The notes under the pieces were generated by a model. That model ran no database searches, was not told where the DNA came from, and saw only the letters and a list, made by a program, of their open reading frames with translations. Below, piece after piece: positions 44,339 through 53,368 of a stretch of 64,000 bases of DNA. Each line of letters starts with the position of its first letter. Position 1 is the stretch's first letter. A program made the translations under genes and the position numbers. The stretch lies in assembly GCA_003021655.1 (NCBI GenBank), contig PXRP01000026.1, positions 1-64,000 of the forward strand. The letters run 5' to 3'. This stretch comes from Halobacteriales archaeon QS_4_69_31 (GTDB lineage: Archaea; Halobacteriota; Halobacteria; Halobacteriales; Haloarculaceae).

Positions 44339-44626
44339 TCAGCGCCTGTCGCGCAACTCCCGCCGGAGGTCGGCCAGTTCCATGTCGTTCATCGCGAGCA
44401 GGACCAGCAGGTGGTAGACGATGTCGGCGGACTCGTGGGCGACCCCGTCGCGGTCGCCGTCCTTGGCCGCCAGGAGGAGTTCGGTCGTCTCCTCGCCGAG
44501 TTTCTCCAGGACGGCGTCCTGGCCTTTCTCGTGGGTGAACAGCGAGGCGGTGTAGGAGTCGTCGGGCAGGGTCCCCTTGCGGTCCTCGATGACCGCGAAC
44601 AGTTCGTCGAGAACGTCGTCGCTCAT
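44339..44626 (-). CDS. hisE: Phosphoribosyl-ATP pyrophosphatase
   Basis: 95 residues (MSDDVLDELFAVIEDRKGTL). The MazG-like helices carry KLGEETTELLLAAK (E-E-x-x-E) and HESADIVYHLLVLLAMNDM (E-x-x-D), the magnesium-pyrophosphate site. Catalyses the second step of histidine synthesis, PR-ATP to PR-AMP. It stands alone, as his genes are dispersed in haloarchaea. Start ATG at 44626. Confidence 0.93.
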   Translation of the reverse strand: MSDDVLDELFAVIEDRKGTLPDDSYTASLFTHEKGQDAVLEKLGEETTELLLAAKDGDRDGVAHESADIVYHLLVLLAMNDMELADLRRELRDRR

Positions 44627-44644
44627 GTCCGCCCGGTCGGGGCC

Positions 44645-44755
44645 CGACACCGTAAGTCCACACGGTCCCGGGCCAGACACCGTGAGTCCACGGTCCCGGG
44701 CCGGGCACCGGAGTCCACCCGGGCCGGACACCGGAGTCCACCCGGGCCGGACACG
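44645..44755. repeat. Direct repeats CACCG-x-AGTCCAC in the hisE upstream region
   Basis: Four copies of a 23-29 bp unit (starting near 44648, 44677, 44706 and 44729) that contains CACCGGAGTCCAC and CCCGGGCC. They lie between the hisE start and the pdxT stop, where the hisE promoter should be. Confidence 0.7.
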
Positions 44756-44916
44756 CTGGCGGCGGGCGCTGGGCCGCCCGCGGGTCTGGTCCTCGTCGGC
44801 ACCGAGTATCTCCAGCGCCCGACACGCCGGCGGCGGGCCGCCCGCGCTGCGGAGTCGCGTCCGCGGTCGCGCCGCTCGGGGTCGAGCGACCGGGGAGGAC
44901 GCGCCGGGGCTGACGC

Positions 44917-45510
44917 TCAGGGGGCGACGGCGGACTCGAAGAAGGCCAGGTCGTGGATCCGGCAGTCGTCGGTCAACTCGGGGTGAAAGGAGGTGCCGAC
45001 CACGGGGCCGTCCCGGACGGCGACGGGGCGGCCGTCCCACTCGGCGAGCACCTCGGCGTCGCCGACGCCGTCGATGACGGGTGCGCGGATGAACACGGCG
45101 GGGAAGGGGTCGTCCAGGCCGTCGACCTCCAGCGGGGCCTCGAAGCTGTCCTTCTGGCGGCCGAAGGCGTTGCGCTGGATGGTCACGTCCACGATGTCCA
45201 GTTCCGTCACGCGGTCGTCGTTGGCGTCGGCCGACGCGACGATGAGCCCCGCACACGTCGCGAGCACGGGCTTGCCCGCGTCGACGTGGGCCCGGATCTC
45301 GGCGGCGATCCCCTCGCGCTGGAGGTGCCGGGAGATGGCCGTCGACTCCCCACCCGGGAGCAGGAGCAGGTCACAGTCCTGGACGTGGCCCGCGGTCCGG
45401 ATCTCGGTGACCGTGGCGTCCTCGCCGTGGCTGCGGGCGGCCCGCCTGACGGCCGCCGCGTGTTCGCTGACGTCGCCCTGCACGGCGACGACTCCCGCCT
45501 CGATGCTCAT
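44917..45510 (-). CDS. pdxT: Pyridoxal 5'-phosphate synthase glutaminase subunit PdxT
   Basis: 197 residues from ATG at 45510 (MSIEAGVVAVQGDVSEHAAA). The class I glutamine amidotransferase triad is present: GKPVLATCAGLIV (nucleophile Cys) and VVGTSFHPELTDD (His-x-Glu). LLPGGESTAISRHLQ forms the glutamine site. It supplies ammonia to PdxS for vitamin B6 synthesis. pdxS is not in the window. The longer in-frame start at 45564 is less likely. Confidence 0.94.
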   Translation of the reverse strand: MSIEAGVVAVQGDVSEHAAAVRRAARSHGEDATVTEIRTAGHVQDCDLLLLPGGESTAISRHLQREGIAAEIRAHVDAGKPVLATCAGLIVASADANDDRVTELDIVDVTIQRNAFGRQKDSFEAPLEVDGLDDPFPAVFIRAPVIDGVGDAEVLAEWDGRPVAVRDGPVVGTSFHPELTDDCRIHDLAFFESAVAP

Positions 45511-45611
45511 GCTCGCCTCTCCGGGCCGGACGGCGAAAAACCTCCCGCTGTCCAGTCGAGTCACGTCCGGTCGGCCAAACTGTTAGGTGCCGGGGTATCG
45601 ACCCCTGACGT

Positions 45612-46628
45612 ATGACACGGATACGGGACCCGGTCGAGGCGCGCGACGAGGAGGAGCGCGACCTCTATGAGGTCGCGGACTGGGAGCGGCGGTCGGTGCT
45701 GGACTGGATAGCGGTCGTCCTCCACGGGACGCTCATCTCGGGGGCACGGCTCTTCCTCGTTTTGCTGGCGGTCCTGATCCTCGCCAGCCAGATCGCGTTC
45801 GGCGCGCTCGTCAGCGAGGCCGTGGCGGTGTTCACGCTGCTGTCGGTCGCGCCCGCGCTGGCGCTGGCCGCGTACCTCTGGCAGGCCGACGTGACCACGA
45901 ACGAGCCCCTGGACCTGCTGGCGGCCACCTTCGTGCTGGGGCTCCTGTTCGCCGGCTTCGCGGGCGTGCTCAACACGGGGACCGACCTCGCCCTGCGGTC
46001 GGTCGGGCTCACGACCGGCATCGTCGGCTTTTTCGTCCAGATCGTGGTGTTTTTCGTCGTCGTCGGCCCGGTCGAGGAGTCGGTCAAACTGCTGGCGGTC
46101 CGGCTGTACGCCTTCCGGAGCCGGGACTTCGACGCGGTCATCGACGGCGCGGTCTACGGGGCGGTCGCCGGCCTCGGCTTCGCCACTATCGAGAACGCGA
46201 CGTTCATCGCCGGACAGACCCAGGGGGTCTCCGACCCGCTGAACCTCGTCGCGACCGGCGGCGCTATCACCGCCGTCCGCGCGCTCGCCGGGCCGGGACA
46301 CGTCATCTACTCCGCGTTCGCGGGCTACTATCTCGGCCTCGCGAAGTTCAACCCCGACCGCGCCGGCCCCATCGTCGTCAAGGGGCTGCTCATCGCCGCG
46401 CTCATCCACGCCGTCTACAACTCGCTTGCCGGGATCGTCCCGGCGGTCGTCGCGACCGTCTCCGGGGTCCCCTGGTTCGTCGCCTTCTTCGGGTTCGTGG
46501 TCGTCTACGACGGGGTCTTCGGACTCATCCTCCTCCGGAAACTCTCCCGGTACCGCCGGGCCTACAACGAGACCCACGACGACCCGGACGAGGGCCCCGT
46601 CGCGGAACTCACCGAGTTCGAGACCTGA
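45612..46628 (+). CDS. PrsW-family intramembrane metalloprotease
   Basis: 338 residues with about 8 transmembrane helices. The conserved PrsW motifs are present: VVGPVEESVKLLAVRLYAF (E-E-x3-K), GLGFATIENATFIAG (E-N) and AGPGHVIYSAFAGYYLG with ALIHAVYNS (His). In Bacillus, PrsW cuts an anti-sigma factor; archaea have no such system, so the substrate is unknown. An acidic tail closes the protein. Divergent from pdxT. Confidence 0.88.
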   Translation: MTRIRDPVEARDEEERDLYEVADWERRSVLDWIAVVLHGTLISGARLFLVLLAVLILASQIAFGALVSEAVAVFTLLSVAPALALAAYLWQADVTTNEPLDLLAATFVLGLLFAGFAGVLNTGTDLALRSVGLTTGIVGFFVQIVVFFVVVGPVEESVKLLAVRLYAFRSRDFDAVIDGAVYGAVAGLGFATIENATFIAGQTQGVSDPLNLVATGGAITAVRALAGPGHVIYSAFAGYYLGLAKFNPDRAGPIVVKGLLIAALIHAVYNSLAGIVPAVVATVSGVPWFVAFFGFVVVYDGVFGLILLRKLSRYRRAYNETHDDPDEGPVAELTEFET

Positions 46629-46633
46629 GCCGC

Positions 46634-47302
46634 TCAGGACTCCCCGTCGAGTGCTCCCCGGACCGGTGTGGTGCGCTCGCCGTCGTCCGTCACCATCCGC
46701 TCGACGTACTTGGCGACGACGTCGACCTCGACGTGGACCTCGTCGCCCGGCGACCGCTCCGAGAGGGTCGTCTCGCGGTAGGTCGTCGGGATGACCGCCA
46801 CCGAGAACGTCCCGGCCCCGTCGTCTAGGCGCGCGACCGTCAGGCTGATGCCGTCGAGGGTAATCGACCCCTTCTCGACGATATACTGCCGGAGGTCCGG
46901 CGGGAGCGCGAACGTGTACGTCCAGTCGCCGTCGTCGTCCGCGTCGCTCCCGGGACCTGCTCCGGCGCGCTCGACGGCGACGACCTCGGTGGTGCCGTCG
47001 ACGTGACCCTGGACGACGTGGCCGTCGAAGCGGCCGTCGGCGGCCAGCGCCCGCTCTAAGTTGACGCCGTCGCCGACCGCGACGTCGTCGAAGGTCGTCC
47101 GTCCGAGGGTCTCGGTCGCCAGGAACACCGAGACCCACTCGCCGGGTTCGTACGCCTCGACGGTGAGACAGGCGCCGTCGACGCCGATGCTCGCGCCGGC
47201 CTCCAGGTCCGCGAACGTCGTCTCGATGCGCACCCGCCGGCCCGCCTCCGTGTCCTCGACCGCCGCGACCCGCCCCGTCTCCTCGACGATGCCCGTGAAC
47301 AT
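46634..47302 (-). CDS. ribE: Riboflavin synthase alpha chain
   Basis: 222 residues from ATG at 47302 (MFTGIVEETGRVAAVEDTEA). Two tandem lumazine-binding repeats are visible: the first with GVDGACLTVEAYEPGEWVSV (about 45-65) and the second with GSITLDGISLTVARLDDGAG (about 145-165), plus GHVVQGHVDGTTEVV. This is the bacterial-type two-domain enzyme, not the archaeal RibC type. It converts two lumazine molecules into riboflavin. Confidence 0.94.
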   Translation of the reverse strand: MFTGIVEETGRVAAVEDTEAGRRVRIETTFADLEAGASIGVDGACLTVEAYEPGEWVSVFLATETLGRTTFDDVAVGDGVNLERALAADGRFDGHVVQGHVDGTTEVVAVERAGAGPGSDADDDGDWTYTFALPPDLRQYIVEKGSITLDGISLTVARLDDGAGTFSVAVIPTTYRETTLSERSPGDEVHVEVDVVAKYVERMVTDDGERTTPVRGALDGES

Positions 47303-47403
47303 ACCCCCGCTTTGGCGGGTCGTCACAAAAGGATTACGATTCCCGGATGTGGAACGGCGGGCGGAGACGCACCCCTTTTGAGTCTCGGGCGGTTATCGCG
47401 GGC

Positions 47404-47646
47404 ATGGCGCGGAGCATCCTCGGGTACGTCGGGCTGGGGGCGACGCTGATATTCGCGTTACCCGCGGCGCTGTTCGGCCTGGAGTTGCTGGTCCAGGGGC
47501 GGACCGTCGTCGGCGCCGGGCTCGTCGTCACCGGCGTTCTGATGGTCGTCGTCGAGGAGCACGTCACGACCGCCGAGGACCTGCCGGGGCTGGTGGCCGA
47601 ACAGACGGTGGGTCGACTGGTCGGGACCGACGACGACGAGTCTTGA
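47404..47646 (+). CDS. Small two-helix membrane protein
   Basis: 80 residues (MARSILGYVGLGATLIFALP). Two hydrophobic helices (about 5-30 and 34-55) are followed by an acidic cytoplasmic tail (EHVTTAEDLPGLVAEQTVGR). Conserved type among haloarchaea; function unknown. ATG at 47404. Confidence 0.7.
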   Translation: MARSILGYVGLGATLIFALPAALFGLELLVQGRTVVGAGLVVTGVLMVVVEEHVTTAEDLPGLVAEQTVGRLVGTDDDES

Positions 47647-47740
47647 GGGTTCGACAGCGGGGGCATGGTCTCGGACCCGCCAGTGGAGGCACGGTCCCGG
47701 GCTCGACACGGCCCGAGAGGGCCGCCGCACTGACCCGCTC

Positions 47741-48406
47741 TCAGCCGACCGCGTCGAGAAACGCGGCCAGTTCGTCGGCGAGCAGGGCGGCGACGACGGC
47801 GGCGAAGACGACTGCGGTGCCCACGAAGGAGACGGCGATGCCGCGGCGGTCGTGGACCCAGTCGCGGTCGCTCAGTTCGCGGGCGGCGAAGACGACGTAG
47901 TCGGCGACCGCCACCGTCGAGGCGACGCCCAGCGCCCACAGCAGCGCCTCGGTCGCGAGCACGGCGGGCACGAGCATCGCGACCATCGCGAGAAACTGGA
48001 GGTTGGTCACCACCTTGCCGGGCGGGCGGGCCCGCACCTTGCTCGTCTCGAAGCCGTACAGCGGGACCAGCGGCGCGAGCGCGACGACGAACGCGTCGCG
48101 GGCGAAAAAGAGGACGAGATAGGCCGTCGCGAGGTCCGTTCGCGGGAACAGCGCCGCGAACAGGACCAGCGCGGTCAGTTTATCCAGCGCCGGGTCGAGC
48201 AGCGCGCCCAGTTCCGTCGTCTGGTCGAGCCGGCGGGCGAGCCACCCGTCGACCCCGTCCGAGAAGACGATTAGCGCGAACAGGAGATACCGGACCGGCG
48301 AGTCGAGCGCGAGGACGACCCCGGCGACCAGCGGCAGCCGCGACAGCGTGACGAGGTTCGGCACCGTCCCGAGCTCGCGCGCTCCGGCGCGCCAGTCGAC
48401 CGCCAT
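47741..48406 (-). CDS. CDP-alcohol phosphatidyltransferase family protein
   Basis: 221 residues from ATG at 48406 (MAVDWRAGARELGTVPNLVT). The signature DG-x2-AR-x8-G-x3-D-x3-D is present as DGVDGWLARRLDQTTELGAL followed by LDPALDK. About five hydrophobic helices follow. It transfers an alcohol head group to CDP-archaeol (archaetidylglycerol phosphate or similar). Which head group cannot be told from the sequence. Membrane-located. Confidence 0.88.
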   Translation of the reverse strand: MAVDWRAGARELGTVPNLVTLSRLPLVAGVVLALDSPVRYLLFALIVFSDGVDGWLARRLDQTTELGALLDPALDKLTALVLFAALFPRTDLATAYLVLFFARDAFVVALAPLVPLYGFETSKVRARPPGKVVTNLQFLAMVAMLVPAVLATEALLWALGVASTVAVADYVVFAARELSDRDWVHDRRGIAVSFVGTAVVFAAVVAALLADELAAFLDAVG

Positions 48407-48645
48407 ACCAACGTGGCCGGCCCCCCCTCGCATGTATCCACCGCTTCCGGCCCGCGAGGCCCGGCGTGGCGTCCGGTCGCCCTGGCGCCCGTTCTCGGCG
48501 GTTCCGGCACCCGTTCACGGCCGTCCTGGCACTCGCTCGCGGCCGTCCAGTATCGCGGTCCGGCGCCCGCTCCCGGCGGTCCTAGGCCCGTTCCCGGCCC
48601 CACCGCTCTCGACCGCTGTGCTATCGCGGTTTTGCCTTCCGCGGG

Positions 48646-49419
48646 TCAGTCCTCGAATTCGAGGACGACGGGGCGGTGGTCGGAGACCTGGACGGGGATG
48701 ACCGCACAGCGGGTGACCTCGATGTCGGGCGAGGTGAGAAACAGGTCGAGCGTCCGGGTGTCGGTGACCAGCGAGTCCAGCGGTCGTTCGGGAACGGTCT
48801 CGCCGGGGTTGTGGAGGACGAGCCCGACCGTCTCCAGCGTCGAGCGGACCTCGTCGAGGCCGTCGTAGGCGTTGAAGTCGCCACAGACGACGACCCGCTC
48901 GCGGTCGGCGACCAGCGCCGCGACCTCCGCGAGCTGGCGGCGCCGTCCCCGGCCGCTCATCGCCAGGTGGACTCCGAACACGGAGAGGTCGCCGACCCGG
49001 GCCTCCGTCACCAGTCGCTTGGGGCCGGTGTCGAGGTAGTGTCTCTCGACGGTCGTCTCGAGGTCCGCGCAAACGAGCATCCCGTTCGAGAGGTTCGAGA
49101 GCACCGGCAACTGCCCGAGGACGTTCTCGGTGCCGTACTTCGTGTCGGCGCGGGCGCGGTAGTCGAGGCCGCGGTCGGCCAGCCGGTCGGCGATGTGCCG
49201 GACCTGACCGTCGGTCCGCGTCCGGACCGACCCCTGGTCGACCTCGAGGAGACAGACAACGTCCGGCCGCTCGTCTGCGATCACGTCGACGAGCCGCTCC
49301 GTGGCCCGCTCTTCGGCCTCCGGGCTGCCGACCATCGCGCGGTGGGGCCTGAGGGCGTAGCCGCTGAGCGAGCCGTCGTAATCGAGCAGGTAGCCGGCGT
49401 TACACGAGAGCACCTTCAC
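48646..49419 (-). CDS. Endonuclease/exonuclease/phosphatase family protein (cytoplasmic)
   Basis: 257 residues (MKVLSCNAGYLLDYDGSLSG). Complete DNase I-like site: NAGY (Asn), VVCLLEVDQG (Glu), FGVHLAMSG (His), VVCGDFNAYDG (Asp/Asn) and QVSDHRPVVLEF (Asp-His). There is no signal peptide, unlike the Tat-exported relative at 9512. Possible activities are DNA 3' repair, endonuclease or phosphodiesterase. A TATA-like TTTATAG on the minus strand (about 49484-49490) precedes it. Confidence 0.85.
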   Translation of the reverse strand: MKVLSCNAGYLLDYDGSLSGYALRPHRAMVGSPEAEERATERLVDVIADERPDVVCLLEVDQGSVRTRTDGQVRHIADRLADRGLDYRARADTKYGTENVLGQLPVLSNLSNGMLVCADLETTVERHYLDTGPKRLVTEARVGDLSVFGVHLAMSGRGRRRQLAEVAALVADRERVVVCGDFNAYDGLDEVRSTLETVGLVLHNPGETVPERPLDSLVTDTRTLDLFLTSPDIEVTRCAVIPVQVSDHRPVVLEFED

Positions 49420-49720
49420 GCGTTCTCCGTCACCGGGGTGGCGACTTGCCGCGGTTGCCGTGACAGAGCCGACAGGGAGCTATAAACCCAGCGGTGGCCC
49501 CTCGCCGTGACGGGTGTCTACCCGGGACGGCGGACCCGCCGGGAGCGGCGACCGGTCGGCACGGACGTCGGTCGTCGGGTCGCCGCCGCGCGGACCCACA
49601 AATGCGTGTCCTCCGTGGGCTGGGAGGAACCCCTCTACTACCACTTCCACGAGTACCCCCTCCCCCACCGCGTCCGCCGCCACTACGGGATCCGCACCGG
49701 CCGGTACAAGCTCATAGTTG

Positions 49721-50228
49721 TGTAGCGCGGAAACCCACGACTTCAGTCGTGGGAGGAAGCGCGTCGGATGCGCTGCCGGCCACCGCGTTCTGGCCGGGTA
49801 TGGGTTTCCAAGCGATACGTTTAGGCCGCAGGCGAGCGTCTGTCATGGTACTGCATCGGAGCCAGAACGGAGCCGGTGCAGGGGCCGCCGTAATGCGGCC
49901 CCGGGCAGACCGCCCCGGCGACGTGCCGAAACTCGGGGCCGATGCCGCCGTCGCTCCGAGGCGGGAATACCCGCCCGCGAAACGGCCGCGTTCGAGGCCA
50001 CCGAGAATTAAAGCGGTGTGAGCCAGCCGGTCGCCGCGGCGTGTTGCCGCGGCGAACGTGCGCCTCCATACGCCAACGCCTCGCCGGATAAAGCCCGGCG
50101 AGAGTACGCTGGAGGGAACAGAGCAGTTCGCTTCAGCCGAACGCTGTGCGTGCAACCCGCCTGCGAGGTGTCGAGTCGTGGGCCGAAACCCCCTGCGGGG
50201 GGAAGCCCACGACTTTAGTCGTGGGTAC
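49721..50228 (+). mobile_element. Palindrome-ended non-autonomous element (IS200/IS605-derived, PATE-like)
   Basis: Inserted in the sulfatase remnant without an obvious target duplication. Subterminal palindromes are nearly identical: CCCACGAC-ttca-GTCGTGGG (49734-49753) and CCCACGAC-ttta-GTCGTGGG (50206-50225). Inside are further perfect hairpins: GGGGCCGC-cgtaat-GCGGCCCC (about 49893-49914), CGCCGCGGC-gtgtt-GCCGCGGCG (50032-50054) and CTCGCCGG-(n7)-CCGGCGAG (50080-50102). No intact transposase or tnpB frame. Exact ends are estimated to a few bases. Confidence 0.75.
50010..50228 (+). ncRNA. Possible omega-RNA-like right end of the element
   Basis: In IS200/IS605 elements the structured RNA that guides TnpB runs into the right end and the guide is the flanking DNA. 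Here the right 220 bp is highly structured and ends in the terminal palindrome, followed by sulfatase sequence (ATTACCTACTACTCCCGG). The position is suggestive, but no family covariance could be checked. Confidence 0.3.
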
Positions 50229-50489
50229 ATTACCTACTACTCCCGGATAAACGAGTGGGAGCGTTTCGACCTGGAGCGTGACCCCAACGAACTCCGGAAC
50301 GTCGTCGACGACGGCCAGTACGCCGACGTCTTCAGTAGACTGAAAGACGAGCTACGGGACCTCCGTGCCAAGTACGACGACGACACGGGCGAGCACGCGC
50401 CGGAGTAGGCGGCACAATCCGGGTTCCACACAGTCACGAAAACCGGTATCCGAAACACCGAAACGGGCGGGGGGCGAGGTGTCGGTCAC

Positions 50490-51176
50490 ATGGGGACCGA
50501 GACCGCCTTCCTCCGTCACGCCCAGTCGGTCGGGAACCTGACCGACGACTACGACCGCTCGGACTACAACGAACTCTCCGAGGGGGGACACGAACAGGCC
50601 CGCCGGCTCGTCGACCCGCTGGTCGCGTTCGACCCCGACCGGATCGTCGTGAGCCCGACGGTCCGGACGCGGGGGACGATCCGCCCGACGCTCCGGGAGA
50701 CCGGACGGCGGGCCGCCGTCTGGCCCGAACTCTCCGAGGCGTGCTGGCATCCAACCCACGACGACGACCCGTCGGCCACGCCCCAGCCCGGCGAGCCGGT
50801 CGACCTGCCCGCCGAGGAGGCCGAGTACCTGGACGTCACGACCGCGGAGTTCCCGGCCTGTCACCCGGGCGAGGAGAGCTACGCCGAGGGGCTGGCGCGG
50901 CTCCGGCTCGCCCGCGACCGGATCGAGGGGGTCGTCTCCGAGGACGGGGAAACGACGCTGCTGGTCGTCGGCCACGCCCACGCCAACGGCCGCCTGATCG
51001 AACTCCTGCTCGGGATGGAGCCGCTGGGCCGGTTCGGCTTCGACAACGCCTCGCTGTCGACGGTCATCGAGCCCGTCCCCGGGATACCCGACCGTCGGCT
51101 CGCCTACAGCAACCGTCAGCTCGCTGCCGTCCCCGACGACGAGAGCACGCGCCGCTGCGAGAGCGGTCCCGAATAG
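50490..51176 (+). CDS. Histidine phosphatase superfamily protein
   Basis: 228 residues (MGTETAFLRHAQSVGNLTDD). The active site FLRHAQSVGN (RHA instead of RHG), VVSPTVRTRGTIRPTLRE and VVGHAHANGRLIELLL supply the phosphohistidine and second His. Phosphoglycerate-mutase-like fold; the substrate could be a sugar phosphate or nucleotide. Not in an operon. Preceded by the sulfatase remnant. Confidence 0.85.
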   Translation: MGTETAFLRHAQSVGNLTDDYDRSDYNELSEGGHEQARRLVDPLVAFDPDRIVVSPTVRTRGTIRPTLRETGRRAAVWPELSEACWHPTHDDDPSATPQPGEPVDLPAEEAEYLDVTTAEFPACHPGEESYAEGLARLRLARDRIEGVVSEDGETTLLVVGHAHANGRLIELLLGMEPLGRFGFDNASLSTVIEPVPGIPDRRLAYSNRQLAAVPDDESTRRCESGPE

Positions 51177-51405
51177 CACACGAACTGGCCTTCGCGACGA
51201 ACAGTCCAAGAGTCGCGCGGGTCGATGTCCTCCCGGAGTCGCGCGGGTGCCGACGCTCTCCCCGAATAGCGCGCGAGCGGGCGGGGAGGGAAACATGGTC
51301 GTCGTACTCGAAGCAGATGACCCCGCCGTCCGGGGGGCCGCGGGACTCGACACTCGCGGGGGTCGAGCCGAAAGAAATCGGTGGTCGGGAGTCGGCCGGA
51401 GCGTC

Positions 51406-52782
51406 TCAGAACGTCGCGAGGTAGCGGTCGAGTTCCCACTCGGAGACCTCGACGAGGTACTCCTGGAACTCCTCGCGTTTGGCTTCGACGAACTTCTCGG
51501 AGACGTGCGGGCCGAGCGCGTCCATGATGACCTCGTCGGATTCGAGGGCGTCGACGGCCTGGCCGAGGTTCGACGGCAGCGTCTCGATGCCGTACTCGTC
51601 GCGCATCTCCTCGTCGAAGTCGTAGATGTTCTCACGGACCGGGTCGGGGCAGTCGAGGCCGCGCTCGATGCCGTCGAGGCCGGCGTGGATCATCGTGGCG
51701 AACGCGAGGTAGGGGTTACACGACGGGTCCGGCGAGCGCAGTTCGATGCGGCTCGCCGCGGGGATCCGCGCGGCGGGCTTGCGGACCAGCGCCGAGCGGT
51801 TGACGTCCGACCAGGCGATGTAGACCGGCGCCTCGTACCCGGGGATGAGGCGCTTGTAGGAGTTGACCGTCGGGTTGGCGACCGCCGTGATGGCGGGCGC
51901 GTGGTCGAGGACGCCGGCGAGGAACTGCTTTGCCGTCTCCGAGAGGTCGAACTCGTCGTTGCCGTCGTGGAAGGCGTTCTCGCCGTCCTCGGTGAAAAGC
52001 GAGAGGTGCGTGTGCATGCCCGACCCGTTGATCCGCGGGATGGGCTTGGGCATGAACGTCGCGTGGAGGTCGTGCTGGGCCGCGATGGCGCGCACGACCG
52101 CCCGGAACGTCGCGACGTTGTCCGCAGTCGAGAGGATGTCGTCGTACTTGAAGTCGATCTCGTGCTGGCTCTGGGCGACCTCGTGGTGGCTGGCCTCGAC
52201 CTCGAAACCCATCGATTCGAGCCCGTAGATGATGTCCCGGCGCACGTCCGACGCGAGGTCTTTCGGTGCGAGGTCGAAGTACCCGCCCTTGTCGGCGAAC
52301 CTCGTCGTCGCGTTGCCCGCCTCGTCCTCCTGGAAAAGGAAGAACTCGGGTTCGGGGCCGGCGTTGACCGTATACCCCATGTCGGCGGCGCGGGCAACCG
52401 CGTCCTTCAGCACCTGCCGCGGGTCGCCTACGAACGGCGCGTTCGTGGACGTATCGTGGACGTTACAGATGAGCCGGGCGCTCGCGCCGCCGCTGGCGCT
52501 CTGGCGCCACGGCAGGATGGCGAACGTCGACGGGTCCGGCTCGAGCCGCATGTCCGACTCCTGGATGCGGACGAACCCGTTGATCGAGGACCCGTCGAAG
52601 TAGATCCCCTCCGTGAACGCCTTCTCGGCCTGGTCGGCCGTGATCGAGACGTTCTTGACTGTACCCAGAATGTCCGTGAACTGCAGTCGCAGGAAGTCGA
52701 CGTTCTCCTCTTCGATCTCGTCGAGCACGTCCTGCGCCTCGGCGGAGAGCCCGCCGTCGGTTTTCGCGTTTTCGCTTGTCAT
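51406..52782 (-). CDS. glnA: Glutamine synthetase type I
   Basis: 458 residues from ATG at 52782 ([20 protein letters not shown]). Signature elements: [19 protein letters not shown] at the N-terminus, [13 protein letters not shown] (metal-binding glutamates), [18 protein letters not shown] (ATP/His) and the latch [19 protein letters not shown]. It converts glutamate and ammonia to glutamine. The Tyr-adenylylation loop of enteric GS is not evident. Promoter: TTTTAATAATA (52811-52821 on the minus strand). Divergent from lrp. Confidence 0.96.
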   Translation of the reverse strand: MTSENAKTDGGLSAEAQDVLDEIEEENVDFLRLQFTDILGTVKNVSITADQAEKAFTEGIYFDGSSINGFVRIQESDMRLEPDPSTFAILPWRQSASGGASARLICNVHDTSTNAPFVGDPRQVLKDAVARAADMGYTVNAGPEPEFFLFQEDEAGNATTRFADKGGYFDLAPKDLASDVRRDIIYGLESMGFEVEASHHEVAQSQHEIDFKYDDILSTADNVATFRAVVRAIAAQHDLHATFMPKPIPRINGSGMHTHLSLFTEDGENAFHDGNDEFDLSETAKQFLAGVLDHAPAITAVANPTVNSYKRLIPGYEAPVYIAWSDVNRSALVRKPAARIPAASRIELRSPDPSCNPYLAFATMIHAGLDGIERGLDCPDPVRENIYDFDEEMRDEYGIETLPSNLGQAVDALESDEVIMDALGPHVSEKFVEAKREEFQEYLVEVSEWELDRYLATF

Positions 52783-52810
52783 ACTTATCGACACCCGATG
52801 CGTGTAGCCC

Positions 52811-52841
52811 TATTATTAAAACCCTATCCATTTGCGCAAAT
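52811..52841. promoter_or_regulatory. glnA promoter TATA and palindromic operator
   Basis: The TATA element (minus strand TTTTAATAATA, 52811-52821) is preceded by the perfect 12-bp palindrome ATTTGCGCAAAT (52830-52841). It lies between glnA and the divergent lrp. Palindromes of this AT-flanked type fit Lrp/AsnC operators. Confidence 0.55.
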
Positions 52842-52909
52842 CTCCCGCTCACTGAGCCGGAATTGGATATTCGTAAAATTCTAATCCCCCCGTACCGTTT
52901 TTGGGCGTA

Positions 52910-53368
52910 ATGACGTACGAAAATCTCGACCGCAAGCTAGTGAACGCCCTGCTGGGCGACGGGCGCGCGAGCCTCCGGAGCCTGGCGGAGGACCTCGACG
53001 TTTCGGTGACGACCGTCTCGAACCACCTCTCGGAACTCGAAGAGCAGGGGATAATCGAGGGGTACACGCCGAAGGTGGACTACGACAAAGTCGGCTACGA
53101 CGTGACGGCGATCCTCCAGCTCAAAGTCGAGGGCAGCGCCCTCCCGGAGGTCACCGACGACCTGCGCGACCACGAGCAGATGATCTCCGTCTACGAGGTG
53201 ACCGGCGACTACGACATCATCGCCGTCGGCAAGTTCACCGACACCGACGGCATGAACGACCACATCAAGGAACTGCTCGTCGACCCCGCGATCAAGGAGT
53301 CTAACACCAGCGTCGTCCTCAACGCCGCCTCCGAACACGAACAGTTCGAACTCGACGTCGACGACTAA
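52910..53368 (+). CDS. lrp: Lrp/AsnC-family transcription regulator
   Basis: 152 residues from ATG at 52910 ([20 protein letters not shown]). HTH over residues 5-60 ([29 protein letters not shown]). The RAM/ligand-binding domain is in the second half ([40 protein letters not shown]). A ligand-responsive octamer/dimer regulator. Its position divergent from glnA, as in other haloarchaea, points to glutamine/nitrogen control. Confidence 0.92.
   Translation: MTYENLDRKLVNALLGDGRASLRSLAEDLDVSVTTVSNHLSELEEQGIIEGYTPKVDYDKVGYDVTAILQLKVEGSALPEVTDDLRDHEQMISVYEVTGDYDIIAVGKFTDTDGMNDHIKELLVDPAIKESNTSVVLNAASEHEQFELDVDD

Larger units (their letters stand above)
49507..50408 (+). pseudogene. Sulfatase remnant (C-terminal part), split by a transposable element
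   Basis: The left piece contains WEEPLYYHFHEYPLPHRVRR and HYGIRTGRYKLI, typical of sulfatase C-termini. It stops in the inserted element. The right piece resumes in register with TYYSRINEWERFDLERDPNE LRNVVDDG and ends at TAG 50406-50408. Joining the two gives an uninterrupted sulfatase C-terminus. The first part of this frame (49507-49615) has no sulfatase similarity and the catalytic N-terminal half is missing. The gene was therefore decayed even apart from the insertion. Confidence 0.8.

Noticed and set aside
49712-50230. Minus-strand frame of 172 codons inside the palindrome-ended element
   Set aside because: Spans the terminal palindromes and hairpins and has no transposase similarity.
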